A stretch of DNA of 64,000 nt from Anagrus nilaparvatae (GCA_022575985.1 JAKSXM010000007.1:56202501-56266500), one strand, 5' to 3'; positions 12,989-25,479 are shown, counted from the stretch's first letter. Notes: a model not told the origin generated them from the sequence alone. Program-made: numbers and translations.

Positions 12989-13415
12989 CACTGTAAAAAG
13001 TAACTTTCTTAGATTTACAAAAAAAATAGAATTTTTTTGAAAAATTAGTGAATTCTCAAAAATCTTTGTAAATATTCAATAAAAATCGTAAATTGACTAA
13101 ATTAGTATATTATCGAAAAATTCGAGAATTCTCGATTTTTTTTTTTTGATTTTACAAAAAAAGTTAAAAATTCACAACTATTTTGCGGAAATTTACAACT
13201 AGTTTTTGTAAATTTTCGAAAAAAGATGGTAAATTATCAATTTTTCTTGCGAATTCATAAACAAAAATCGAGAATACTCGAATTTTTTGTTAATATACTA
13301 AATTTAGTAAATTTACGATTTTTTTCGAATATTTACAAATTTTTTCGAAAATTTACTAATTTTTCGAAAATGTTCTAATTTTTTTGTTAATATAAGAAAG
13401 TTACTTTTTACAGTG
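12989..13415. mobile_element. 427-bp foldback MITE with CACTGTAAAAAG termini
   Basis: The ends are near-perfect inverted repeats: CACTGTAAAAAGTAACTTTC at the left and its reverse complement at the right. The interior is A/T-rich with many repeats of the TCGAAAAATT and AATTTACAAA type, and symmetry continues toward the centre. No ORF is present. No convincing target-site duplication is seen (flanks TA and CA), so the superfamily is left open. Confidence 0.75.
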
Positions 13416-13639
13416 CATAATTGTAACTAAATCAGAGCTGGGCAATGACGGCACGCTAAAATCCTTACATACCTAATACGGCATACGGTTCAATGATATT
13501 TTATCCTAGGGTAATATTATATAACATCCTTATACACGGCATCCGTACGGAGATATCATTATGTACGGAAAAAGTTAAGGTTTAAAATCATAAAAACCAG
13601 TATACTTTCGTTTGGTATATTATGTTTAATAGCATTTGA

Positions 13640-13990
13640 GCCCACAAACTTGAACCATTTATAATGTTTAATAACATACATAACATAGGTTTGGTTGTAT
13701 AGTTACTGGCAAACACCAGATTTGGTCTACTATGATTTTTTGGGTCGCTGAGCACGAAAATTGGGGTCATTTGGTAAAGAAATTAGGGCTTCAACATTAA
13801 ATTAGCAAAAACCATCCCCAAAATGCGGTATTTTTAATATATTCCTTTTTTTTTGTGCCCAGATCTGGCTCATAGGGGTATTTCGAATCGCTGATCAAGA
13901 ATTTTTGTAAATTTTAAAGATATAATTAATATTTTACCCTTAAATTAGCAAAAATTATCCCTAAAAGGGACAAAGCCAAGAATGGTAAAT
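13640..13990 (+). repeat. GGGTCGCTGA family, two tandem ~150-bp units
   Basis: Two units each carry CAGATTTGGTCTACTATG or CAGATCTGGCTCATAGG, then GGGTCGCTGAGCA or TCGCTGATCAAGAATTTT, then TTAAATTAGCAAAAA and a CCCCAAAA/CCCTAAAAGGG segment. They match the arms of the large foldback at 23915-24905. The minus-strand frame at 13588-13770 lies within this repeat and is not a gene. Confidence 0.65.
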
Positions 13991-14165
13991 TGCATTTGTC
14001 ATTCTTTTTTTAAGGCCGAGGGTAAACATAATTTTTCTTCGTCAGGGGTGTGAAAACGCGTATTCTATAATCACGCCGCGACCGGTTAATACCTGTGCAA
14101 TACGTGCTTTCTAGCTGCTGACTATAGAAAAAGTCCTTTTTTTGATCTTCTAATTTTCTAAAACT
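13985..14165 (+). repeat. Dispersed block J, copy 1
   Basis: It shares an ordered set of landmarks with 19945-20135: a TGGTAAA segment, a TTTTTTTAAGGCC/TTTTTTAGAGCC segment, CGTCA followed by GAAAA and CACGC, then AATACGTGCTTTC followed by a GCTGAC. The match is diverged but collinear over about 180 bp. No ORF is present. Confidence 0.5.
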
Positions 14166-14169
14166 CTAT

Positions 14170-16279
14170 TAACATTCTTTTAGAATAGGTATTAATTTGC
14201 AGTTTTCAAGTAGTAATTCAAGATTATTTATGATGAAATAGCTATTTTTTAAATAAATGACAAAATATTGGTTTTGACTTTCAAACCCCATATTTTATGC
14301 CATGATTTAAAACTTAGTTTTGCATATAATGGGAAAAAAGACGTAGGGTAAAAAATAGGCTTTTTTTGTCCTAGATATGTAAAATATCTTTTTTAATAAC
14401 TTTTTTAATATAAAAATTTAATTTATTTTAATTACTTTTTTTTTAAAATAATATTACAATTTTTAGAATATTTACATTACTTGAATTTTTATTTTTTTTA
14501 TGTCATATAATATAATAAAGTATAAAGCTTTTTTTCTAATATAAGATAAGAAGATTACATAATTGAAATGTATAATACGTATGTATTATGTAGCTTAAAT
14601 ATACTTGAACTACAGTTAAAGATAAAAAGAGATAGTTCATCATTCTTAACAAAAAAAAAAAAAAAAAAAGAATAAATTAAAGAAAAAAAGTTTGCATTTG
14701 CATTAAAATTATCTACTGACGAGCGAACATTTTATGCTAATGTTTCGCGGTGCCACAGCACGGACCTTTTGCAAGAATTATGTGCAACGACCGTCAAGAT
14801 TGGATTTTCTCTCGCGCGTGGAAAAATAATGCAAAAGTTGTCAAGTTCTTTAGAAGAGAATGAGATTAGGGTACTTTAAATCGTGTACGTGGCTATATAA
14901 ATAAAAGACACAAAAAAAAGGGGGAAGAAAAAAAAAATAAAGTAAATATATAAAAAATAAAAAAGAAACCAATGCAATTGTATATTTTATATATACTTCC
15001 GGCACGAACTTCAATCAAAGTTCACTTGTTCTTTGTTTACTTCAAGATTGAACTCGTGACTTTTTTTTTCGTTTTTTGTTGTTCTTGAATAACATATATA
15101 AAAATATATGGGTGGATAGCGTGTCTACCCTAAGGATTTTTTATTTTTATTTATTTTTTTTCTTGAATTTGCAGAAGATAAGAAAAAAACTGATATATAA
15201 TAAGAAATTTTATTGTAATTTTTGATTGTATATTTTATTTACGAAAGATATAAACAAATAGATGGTTCTGAATTTTCCTTAAGGGTAACTCGATCTATTT
15301 TTTATTCAAAGAAGAAAAGATTATTGCCCTTACTTTTTTCTAAAATAAAATTAACTTGTCTAATGTAAGGTATTTGCTGTTGGGGTTTTACAAAAATTGT
15401 TTTTTAATGTGAAAAAATATTTTTTAGTTTGTCAATAGTTGAAGCAGTTCTTTCTTATTTTTGTCATGTACCTAGCTAAATTATTTATTTATCCATCCCG
15501 AAAAATAGAATATTTAGTGTTAGATTTCAACTTGAATACGATTCTTACAATATATTTATATAGAGAAAAATTATTTTTTATATAATTCCAATATTTCGAG
15601 TATTAAAAAATACTCCTCTTCAGGGAAACTATAAATACATAATTTTACAATTTTTTATTAAGAGAAAAATTAAAACTTTAATAGTGAAAATTAAAAATTA
15701 AAATACAGGATTTATAAATAGGGTATTTTTGTTGCCACTTGTTCATGTATTACGAGAATAAGATGATAAATTGCTTTAACATTCTCATTTTCAGTAAATT
15801 TTTATAATTAGCCTATTTTTCGGGCATTTCTCGACCACCTCTTTTTTCTATAACCTTTAGTTTGTATGAAAATGTACAAAAAAAAAAATTAATTTAGAAC
15901 TTATCGTCTTTTGATAAAATATTAATTTAAAAACTTAGGATTTACTTTTACCCTTTTATCTAGCTCTGACCTCGGCTCTGACAAGCTTTTTTAAACTTTA
16001 AGAAAAAAAAAACTATTCATTTTAAGTTAAGATAAAAAAAAAAGTAAAATCTTTTTAACTGAGTATTCTTTACTTTGAGTAATTATTTTAAAAGTATATT
16101 ACATTTAGTAAAAGTTTATTTACTTTTTTAGTTTTAATTATGTTGGTGGTTTTCTAAGTTTTTTTATCAGTAAAATTTAATTGTGTAAATTTCGATTAAA
16201 TTTTTTTTTTTATTTATTTTTTTTATTATTATTAGATGCATTAATATAATACGCTACTTTGATAAATTAAATTAGAGTA
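14170..16279. other. Noncoding stretch, nothing recognised
   Basis: A mildly GC-richer part (14700-15060) contains ATGCTAATGTTTCGCGGTGCC and TCTCGCGCGTGG, and looks like single-copy sequence rather than repeat. I see no coding frame or RNA gene. It could be intronic or regulatory. The rest is A/T runs. Confidence 0.5.
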
Positions 16280-16287
16280 CTATTACC

Positions 16288-16935
16288 GGGCGACTACCTA
16301 CTCGGCACACCCGTAAGATAAAATCTTAAATTAATGCGATTAAATGACCTACTCGGCACTTATAAGTAGTAGATTATCCTTAAATTTAGACCACCTACTC
16401 AGCACAGTAAAAAATAAATATATAGAAAATAAATATATAGAAAATAAATATATAATAGAAAACAACTTGTTTTATTTAAATGCTATTACAATTAACCCTC
16501 CGTGGGTACTCTGTGTTTTTATCTACGCGCTGGGTCCTCTATGACGATATCGTCAGGGCCAATTTTTAACCCTTTGAAAATAATTTTTTGCCAACATTTT
16601 TTTTAAAGCTTTTAGATAAACATCTCAGCTAAAGACTAAAAAAGGTTTTTGGCTAAAATGTCCGCTCAGTTTTGCGCCAAAAAATCCGGAGCAGCGGAAA
16701 ACGAGCATTTTTTCGATTTTTGGTTAAAAATTCATATCTCCGGCCCTAATGGATATTAAGGAAAAATATTTTAGGATTTCAAAAATATGAAATGTGCCGA
16801 GTTGGTACATAGTATTTTCATTAATCTGTAAAATAATCTTTATTATCCGATAAGACGGATGTGCCGAGTAGGACCGCCGCCCATTTGCCGAGTAGGTATA
16901 TGTTTTAATCCGATGTGCCGAGTAGGAATTTTCCC
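16288..16935. mobile_element. 648-bp DNA transposon with 8-bp TSD and iterated CCTACTCGGCAC motifs
   Basis: The 8-bp duplication CTATTACC flanks the element exactly (16280-16287 and 16936-16943). The ends start GGG at the left and finish CCC at the right. Near each end the 12-mer CCTACTCGGCAC is repeated: direct at 16297, 16348 and 16394 (one mismatch), and inverted at 16794 (one mismatch), 16861, 16885 (one mismatch) and 16915. Such subterminal arrays are typical transposase-binding sites. The interior has a TTAACCCTCCGTGGG segment and a perfect TGACGATATCGTCA palindrome. No transposase is present. An 8-bp TSD fits hAT, Merlin, P or MULE; the GGG start speaks against hAT. Confidence 0.85.
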
Positions 16936-16990
16936 CTATTACCCTTAACAAGGACTTGTGTCTCTAAAACTAAACTTTTTTTAAATGACG

Positions 16991-18030
16991 TGCTTTGAAA
17001 TACTGAATATCAGAGGTTTAAATCTCTCAGAAGGTTTGGAAAAAGCCTAGGATCCAACTACGCATAGTACAGAAATTCCAGATTCCTGGTTCCAGAGCTG
17101 AGCACAATTAGACCGCACGTTAAGCGCGCCCAAATAAAATACATTGTTAATACTCATACTCCGGTCCTAAAGTAGAGTATTTGCTCAACTCTGCCTGGTT
17201 CAATAGAAAAATGAAAAACAGGCACATTTGTTTAAAAACTTAACAGACCTTGATATTATCAAAACAACTTACCCAAAGTAAGTTCTGATAACCCAGACAC
17301 TTTGCTGATAAACCAAAAAATTATTATAGATAAAGACAAGACAAAGAGTGAGTAAGAGAGTAAAAATACGGTGATGTTGTAGATAATCATATTATGAACA
17401 TTAATGAACAAACCAAACTCAGAAAGGACTGCAATACTGAGGGTACAGGAGCGATTCTCTTTGTTCGGACTATTTTTAAAGCTCAAATCCTTACTCATTC
17501 TGATTCAGAAGGCTCTATAAAACCTTTATAGCCTGAGAATCTCATGTACATTGTTACTCCTATGCCTTGTTTACAGACCTCCCAAATTACTATTTGATGC
17601 TACTCTTGAATTTCTCAATAATCTTTGTTATCTATGCATTTCTTGTAGACAAAAGATTGTCATGGGGAACTTCAATTCCTATCATTTTGTTAGTATTGGT
17701 TATAACTATCTTATCCAAAACCTAGCTGATAAGTTATTACTGCAGCTAATAGAGAATCGTACGACAAATCGTACACCAGGTTCAAAGATTGATTTCATCT
17801 TCGTTGATAGTAATGACAATATTTTGCCGTATAATATTACGGTATCTCCTTTTGAAAACAACCACAACCTCTATGATGTGGAAAACGAAATATTTATACC
17901 TCAGTAACTGAGTGAAAGCTCTACTTTCAGAAAATATAATTATATCGCGCCAAAGGCCATCAATGAGTTTCTGTCTAGCTGTGAATAGACTCCTAGTTTG
18001 AACTCCTTCAGTTAAAAACTAGTCAACTTG
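16991..18030 (+). pseudogene. Non-LTR retrotransposon ORF2, endonuclease domain remnant
   Basis: In order across shifting frames I read the landmarks of an APE-type (EEP) endonuclease of the Jockey/CR1/I kind. They are ILNIRGLN (17000), IPDSWF in the place of TETWL (17077), GAILFVRTIFKAQILTHSD (about 17445), LLLCLVYRPPK (17554), MGNFNS (17662), PGSKIDFIFVD (about 17777) and INEFLSSCE (about 17955). The frame is broken by stops after ILNIRGLNLSEGLEKA, after IKPL and elsewhere. The catalytic GDFN motif reads GNFN, with Asp replaced by Asn. The longest intact piece is 17551-17907. No reverse transcriptase follows, so the copy is truncated. The family's product nicks DNA to prime reverse transcription; this copy cannot be active. 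Confidence 0.75.
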
Positions 18031-19940
18031 CTGTCCTTTAAAACCTTGAACCTTAACAAAACCAAGCAACCCTCTGCGTACATAACTTTTTACTAAAAAA
18101 TTTTTTATTCCTAAAAATTAACTATGAATTGCTTGAATTTTGTCACAATCATGCATTCAAAAAATTCTAAGTGTTTCGAAAATAAAGATTTTAGTACCTT
18201 AAGTACCTTACTTTTTAGGAAATAAAAATTTTTTGCGCCTGCAGAGTTCAGAAAAAATTTTATTTTCTTAATTAACAGCTTAATACTTTTAGCCTAAAAA
18301 TATATTCTATGCAAATATAGTGTACCAAATAAAACTGTTAACCAGTAAATATTTAAATTTACGCATTTTTGCTTCTTTTATTTTTTGTATAAAAAATACA
18401 TAGCGATTAAAATTTATTTTATATTTCATGTCGCTTCTAAAATAAAATAAAAATATTTATTGATGTATTATGATGCATACATATCGATATTTTCGTATCA
18501 GTACATCTTATATGAATTTGACGGAAAGTAAAATTTTTCAAGATATTTGCCACTTCACAGAAATGTCCTCTTCGTTGAAATAAATTGCTAAAAATGCATT
18601 ACTGTATATATAAAATGAATTGAAGGGACGAACGAATATGACCTAACTTTTATATATTTATATATAAGATCAAATCGTTGAAGCGGTATTCTAGTCTCGA
18701 CGAAGCAAAAGAAATTGGGAATTTCACGCTCCCGTTGACCATTCCTTATATAAAAAGCTCTTTTTTTTTCTATATATGTATTATTATGTACATATAATAC
18801 ATTCACACACGTATGAGTATGTGGTAGATGTTAACTTTAATGGTCAAAAAAGAGAAGAGATTTCAGTTTTAGATGAAGAAAAAAGAAGTAGCAAAGCTTT
18901 CGTATTTTTCTTATTTTTTTTTTCTTTTTCATCGATAATGATGGACCGATAGATGGCTATTGGCCAATGGTTACCACATAACAGAAGGACTTGGAAAAAT
19001 CTCATATACGATATACGAAAGATAAAAAACAAAAAAAAGGATTGAACAAAAAAAAAAGCTCGCGAGGACAATAAGCTACTGACGTGCTGTCGAGTTTTCC
19101 ATTTACCAACTGTCTTGCACCGATCTAAACAACAACAATAATAACAAAAAAAAAGATATTAGAAAAAAGGGTATAGAATTTTGTAAAGATTTTTTGTTGT
19201 TGTTATTTTTATCCATTTTCATTATTAACGTTATCTAATAGATTGTTACTCGATACATGAAAAGTTGGTTACAACACAATAGAATTTTCTATTTTATTGT
19301 ATAAAATTTTCTGTATTAATCAATAAATAAATTATTCATTAAGAAAGATATTAATAAGATAATTTAAATTTATTAAATACGTTTATGTTCCTGTAAGAAG
19401 AAAAGCTTCTCTCATGAGAAATGTATTTGACGCAAGAGACTGTAATAAATTGAAGTAATAAATTTTTGCAAATAAATAATTACTTTTACTCAAAACGTTA
19501 ACGATGAAAATTCGAATTTGTCTTATTTTGTTATGTGATGTAAATCTTAATTGATTGAAAATTTTAAAATATTATGTGAGTGAATTTAAGGTTGCTTGAG
19601 TTGTTCCCTGAATTTATTAAAAAAAATTTTTTTAAATTTATGTCTAAAGCTTCAAAGATTTAAAATTTGGCTACTGAAACTCATTTTACACAAAATTCAA
19701 AAAGTATTCACAAAAAATTACAATAAAAAAATTTTGAGTACCTTAAAACTAATTAAATTAACAAATAAATAAATATCTTATTTCCAAAATGAAAGTAGGT
19801 TTAAAAATAAAAATTTTTTTCAAAAAGTTTCTTAAAAAATATTTTTGCACAATTAAAGTAGTAACTTAAAATAACTTTAAATCACTTTATAAAAGACTCA
19901 ACCATAAAAAATAGTATATTACCATGCCCAGAAAAATAAA
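18031..19940. other. Noncoding stretch, nothing recognised
   Basis: Short open frames on both strands (18588-19071) run through poly-A/T and ATATAT tracts and have no recognisable content. The texture, with few dispersed repeats, resembles 14700-15100 and 31800-32900. It may be single-copy intronic or intergenic DNA. Confidence 0.5.
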
Positions 19941-19944
19941 TAAT

Positions 19945-20135
19945 AGCCCTAACCCAACGTTAATTGGTAAACTACGATTTCGGGCAATCTTTTTTTAGAG
20001 CCTAGGGTCGTATGCGATTTTTCTGCGTCATTGGCGAAAAACACGCCTTTACCGGATGCGTGGTGGCCAGAAAATACGTGCTTTCGAGCCGCTGACCTGA
20101 AAAAAATGTCGTTTAATTTTTTAAGAATGATTCTT
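19945..20135 (+). repeat. Dispersed block J, copy 2
   Basis: It is collinear with 13985-14165, sharing the AATACGTGCTTTC box followed by a GCTGACCTGAAAAAA segment. It has no ORF and no visible ends. Confidence 0.5.
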
Positions 20136-22780
20136 TTTAAACAAATTTTTTAAATTAATTTAACATTTATTTTGAAATCTTGTATATTTATCGTAATATA
20201 TGCTATCGATGTACAGAAAAAATATAAACCTATAAGCGAAAAAAATTTTAAAAAGATGATTTTATTCTTTTGGCATATATAAATATAAGAGCTTCAAGAA
20301 ATGCTAGCAGATATAAAAAATTTTGTCGATCTAGTTTTCTTTTTTTTTTTTTTTTAACAGAAAATGCAATTCATGAATATAACCTATAACCTTATAGCAC
20401 AAACGTTAGCTAGTTCTTGAAAATGCAAACCTGTGAAAGCTGTAGATTTGAAAAAGTAAGTAGATTTTTGCGCTCTAGTGTATAACTTGCATTGAATTAC
20501 ATATAAAAAAATACTGAATGGACTTTTGCTTTGAGTAAAAGAATTTGAATTGATGTATATTTATATATTCACATTTTATCTACTTATACCGATACATCTT
20601 ACTTTTTTTTAAGCATGAAAAGTGTTAAAAAAAAAAAATGAAAACGAATACTAAAAAATATTTTCGGACAATTTGAATATCGTTTTTTTTTTCTTTCTAC
20701 AAAAACTTCAGAGAAATTCAAATTAAGTGTTTTTATGGAAATTTATAAAGTAATATACTACGTCTTAAAAAAAAAAATTCAAGTCTTTTTAAAAAATAAT
20801 ATTCTTATATAATAATTTTTTCTTACTGTATAAGTACATAAAGAAAATGCGTAATGAAAAAGGTCTGAGTGTGAATAGTAAAAATAAGTGTTAAAAAGAA
20901 GACTCAATTATTTTTACCCTTAGGGTCTTGAATTGAGACTTTTTTTTTATAATATCTATATATAATAGCATAAATCCCGGAAGTAAAGATATGAGCACCC
21001 GGTGCGGTGTGCTTTTGTAGCTTTGTAATTTTTTGAACGCCAGTCGTGAACTATGGCCATTTAAAGAAAAAAAAAAGAAAAATTTCTTTTAGATTAATCC
21101 ATTCATTTTATACACTAGACGTTCGTAAAGAAAATTATATCATATTAATATTTTTTTCTTCTTTGTCACATTTAATATACTTAATTATAAAATAATATGA
21201 TATGAATGGAAATGATACAAACAAAACTCTTTTATTCTATTATGATAAACGGAATAAAATATAATTAATTTAAAGCGTTTTAATCAAAACTTTAATTAGT
21301 ATAGATTCATATGGATTCAAGTGCCTTATTTTTTTGTTGAAAATTTTAAGTTTATCAAAGGAATTCCTCATTGTTTGTGGTCATTTTAAATTTGTTCTTC
21401 TTTTGATATTTTGATGAATTAATGGTACTTATGGCAGAATTAACTTAGCGGAAACTATTGATTATAAATAAAAATAATTTATTAATGCATAATAAATTTT
21501 ACAAATAAAATGTTTTATATTGAATTAATTGTTTAAAATTCAATTTTTTTTTTCCTAGCTTTTATAATTTACCTGAAATTAAGTTTTTAGTAAATATGAG
21601 TTCTATTTTAAAGATGATATTCAATATGAAAAAGGTATAAAACTGAAAAAGGTAGGTTTGCTCAAAATAAAAAGTATTTTATCTCAAATTTTAACTTTAC
21701 GGAGATTAACTGTACCTTATTTTTATTTTTTTTTCAATATGCAACTTTGAGGGATACTAGGTGAATCTAAATTGAGAGGGTGATTTAAGGACAGGTGTCA
21801 AAAGTTTCTGATTTGAGGGGGAGGGGTGGGATCAAATGGGACTTTTACAAATTTTATATGAAAGCAAATTTGATTTATGGTTGCTCTGATTGCAGCTAAT
21901 TAAGTATGAAGTTTGTAAGTAATAATATACAAAATCCCATTTTTTAACATTGAAGTTCGCTGTTCTAGACACGGAGGACTTATAAGGCCGAAATATAGGT
22001 TTGGGGAGTATTTTTTCGACATAAAAAAAAGTTGACCCTCTGCCAAATAGGGTCAAGATCTGGACGATCTAATTCTTCTGTTAGTAAATATAGTTGCACA
22101 CTTCACCATGAAAAGTTTGAATCTTTTGCAATCCCAAATCAAAGTATTTTCATACACATGCAAAAAAGTACAAGAAAAAATATCGAAATTCACATAGAGA
22201 CCCTAAAATGGGAATCATATGCTCAGTTTATTTCTAATGATCAATGATTCTGAGGTATTTTTAAAATTAAGCGTTATTGGCAGGGAAATAATTCGTTCTG
22301 ATATGGTTGGATAAGTCTAAAATAAATAAAAAATTTTCTTTTATTTTTTATTTTTATTAATAGTTATTGATTACGGGCTTTCTCGATAGTCCCCTTCTTC
22401 TAAAGAGAAAAAAGGTAGCGAAACTAGTGGCCGTGCTTGCAATTTCGTTTGCATAAGCGGGGTAACGAGAATTTTTACATGTCGTATTGTTCAGTTTCTG
22501 AGTAGCCACAGTAATAAATTATAATTATACTTATTATTTATTCAGATACGACATATATCCAATACAAGCAAGTTCTCATATACCTTTTTGTATAAAATTT
22601 AATATTATACTATATTTACACAAAATATAATTTATCTTATATAATAAAATTTATTTTTTGTTTGTTTTTGTTTGTTTTAGGTAAGTGTTGATTAGATCTA
22701 GTGATTCATTTGTACACCCAAAAATACGTAAGTATAAATAAAGCAAGGCACCATATAAGCCAACCTTATCCTAGGGTACT
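20136..22780. other. Noncoding stretch with a partial repeat X
   Basis: Near 21780-21850 the sequence TTTGAGGGGGAGGGG followed by GATCAAATGGGACTT belongs to repeat X. A GC-richer patch at 22370-22510 (TTACGGGCTTTCTCGATAGT, GCATAAGCGGGGTAACGAG) looks single-copy but shows no frame or splice signals I can defend. The short frames at 21832-22247 overlap each other on opposite strands and are not supported. Confidence 0.5.
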
Positions 22781-22984
22781 ACTAGATACCGTCAACGACG
22801 GGTAGAGCGAAGCTGATCATATTTAAAAAAAAGTTTAAATAATTTTTTAATTTTTGGGTTTTACAAGCTTTGATCAGATTTAGCTTAAATATCAATCACG
22901 GTGGGCGGCTTGAAACGATTTTAAATCGAAGTGCGAGTTACTGAAAATGTTAAAAACGGGATCTACTTGAAATAATTTTCCAAG

Positions 22985-23572
22985 TTGAATGCCGTAAAAA
23001 TCAAAAAAATCCCCAGAGCCGTTTTTTTTTTTAGGTAAAAAACCGTATTTTTGAGGTTTTTTTCATTTTACACTACTTTTAATTTTCTTTATTCGTGCCA
23101 AATAAAGTTTAAAACGGTTCTGTACTTTATAAAATGTATCTCTGAAGTTAAATTTTTCATTCTAGAGCATTAAAGTACACTTATACCTGTATATATTTTG
23201 ATTTTGGTAAGCTGTGGATGGCTGAGAGGTTGGCTGAGAAGTTATATCATTCTGTATAAAAAGTCATTGGTGGATTGTGTCCCCAAAATTTGACTCATTT
23301 TGCGCGCACTTTTTTATACACATATAATATGAACTATCCCCAATTTTTAGCCCTCTATGTGAAAATCTGCCAATTTTGACCCAAATTACGAAATTTAGAT
23401 TTTTGCGAGTTTGACCAAAAATAGTGAATACAGCTATCTAGGGGCAAAATTTTTAAAATCTAATTCCAAATACGAATTCAGCTGGAAATTTGACTATGGA
23501 TTATGTCCAAAAACTATTTTTAATGCTTAAAAAAAAAAACGGCTTTGGGGATGTTTTTGATTTTTACGAAAA
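22985..23572. repeat. Spaced inverted repeat, ~45-bp arms
   Basis: The left arm (AAAAATCAAAAAAATCCCC, then AGAGCCGTTTTTTTTT) is mirrored by the right arm (AAAAAAACGGCTTTGGGGAT, then GTTTTTGATTTTTACG). About 490 bp separate them, including TTTTGCGCGCAC. This could be a small non-autonomous TIR element. No target duplication was found. Confidence 0.5.
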
Positions 23573-23876
23573 AAAAATGGCAAAAGAATGTCAATTAGTG
23601 GAATTTAATGTATGAAAGTTCTGGTATCGATATTTTTTTTTAATCTAAAAATTTTTTATGTATTTAACCAAGTTTACATGTAGAATATTTTATTTAAATG
23701 GTGGTGCCCATTTTAGAGTTTACTCAATAAAACAAAAATTTATTTAATATTTTAGTATACGCTGCAAAGAAAATTGTTATGAACTAAGGAATTCTTAAGA
23801 TTTTGAAATAAATATTAAATAAAATGAAATAAAAATATAATAAATATAATTCCTTATACTGCAGACAATATACGAC

Positions 23877-23889
23877 GGGGGGGGGGGGG
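23877..23889. repeat. G13 homopolymer
   Basis: An uninterrupted run of thirteen G is unusual in such an AT-rich region. It sits about 25 bp before the first unit of the large foldback at 23915. Confidence 0.95.
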
Positions 23890-23914
23890 TACTATAATCA
23901 CCTACCACCACCAG

Positions 23915-24905
23915 ATTTGGTCTAATATAGGTTTTTTAGGTCGCTGATCACAATTCGGGGTCTTTTCTATAAGAAATTGTTGGAACACCCTTAAATTTGC
24001 AAAAACTACCCCTAAAAAGGGGTATTTTTGATGTATTCAAATTATGGGCGGTCAGATTTGGTCCATAAGGGTTTTTTGGGTCGCTAATCAAGAATTTCGA
24101 GGACTCTTCTATGAAAAGTTAATATTTCACACCTTAATTAGTAAAAATACCCCTAAAAAGGGGGTGTTTTTGCTGTTTTGGCACTTTAAGCGTTCAGAAA
24201 CGGTTTTAATGGGTTTTTTAGGTCACTAAACAAGAATTTTGGGGAATTTTTTGTTAAAAATTAATTTCTCACCCTTAAGTTAAAAAAACTATCTCTAAAA
24301 GGGGTGTTTTTGCTAGTTTCGCATTGTCAGTGTTTTTCAAATTTTCAGAATAATAAATATATATACAAAAAAATTTTGTTTTTGCTAACATAAGGGTGCT
24401 AAATTAATTTTTTACAAAAAAATTCCCCGAATTTCTTGTTCAGCGACCCCAAAATCCCATTTGAATCGAATCTGAACGCTGACAATGCGAAAGTAGCAAA
24501 AACACCCCTTTTAGTAGTATAGTAGTAGGGTAGTTTCTGTTAATTTAAGGGTGAGAAATTAGTTTTTAACAAAAAATTTCAAAATTCTTGTTCGGTGACC
24601 TAAAAAACCCATTAAAACCGATTCTGAACGCTTAAAGTGCCAAAATTTTTTTATTAAGTATTATTATTAATTAATTATTTTTGCTAATTAAGGAGTGAAA
24701 TATTAACTTTTCATAGAAAAGTCCTCGAAATTCTTGATCAGCGACCCGAAAAACCCTTATGGACCAAATCTGACCGCCCATAATTCGAATACATCAAAAA
24801 TACCCCTTTTTAGGGGTATTTGTTGCAAATTTAAGGGTGATACACCAATTTCTCATAGAAAAGAACCCGAAATTCGTGAACAGCGACCCGAAAAACCTAA
24901 AAATT
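23915..24905. mobile_element. ~1-kb foldback with three tandem ~150-bp units per arm
   Basis: The left arm has three units with CAGATTTGGTCYA, GGGTCGCTGATCA or GGTCACTAAACAAGAATTTT, TAAATTTGCAAAAACTACCCC and AAAGGGGTRTTTTTG. The right arm has the same units inverted (CCCCTTTTTAGGGG, TTTAAGGGTGA, GATCAGCGACCCGAAAAACC, GACCAAATCTG). The arms meet near 24360. Related units occur at 4970, 13640, 38810, 41740 and 59180. The frame at 24044-24229 reads along the units and is not a gene. Confidence 0.75.
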
Positions 24906-25479
24906 TATCTTTAAAAAATTAAGGATGAATTTTCAAAGAAAAAATTCTCCGAGCAAACATACTATAAAAAGACCCAAACCCACAGTTTTGAATTCACCAA
25001 AGTCTTGGCAATGTTTCCCTCTTCTTAGATTTTCAATTTTTTTCTAACATTTTCTGAAAATTAGGTTTTTTCAAAAAAGTTGGAATCTAACCTGTACTGC
25101 CCCTTAAGATTTAAAATTTTTTATTTGCATAAGATACTTAACGCAATCATATCATAAGCTGCAATTATATTATCGTTAACTGTCTTTGAATACTTAATTA
25201 ATTTTACAATACTGATAAGCAACTTGTCGATTTTTTTTAGTGGCCAACTTTGACCCGAAATATTGAGTTTGCAGTTTGATTTAATCGCAAATTTGACATC
25301 AGATTCTGAAAGTTGAGACTTTTTTACATGGGCATATACATTTTGAAATTTATAAATTTTTGTTTTGAAATAAATTTAGTGTTCAAAAACAAAACTACTC
25401 GTAGGTAGATATAAGCTCTTGGGCGTCAAACGTGAAATTAAATAAAATGTCGAATAATTAATAATTAATAAAACTATAT

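Noticed and set aside
17259..17498. Minus-strand 79-codon hydrophobic frame
   Set aside because: It is the antisense of the non-LTR endonuclease relic, which reads as GAILFVRT..THSD on the plus strand.
18588..19071. Two adjacent minus-strand frames
   Set aside because: They are made of poly-A/T and ATATAT translations, with no recognisable domain or splice pattern.
24734..24922. Plus-strand 62-codon frame (MISDPKNPYGPNL)
   Set aside because: It lies wholly within the right arm of the large foldback, and similar frames occur in every unit of that repeat.
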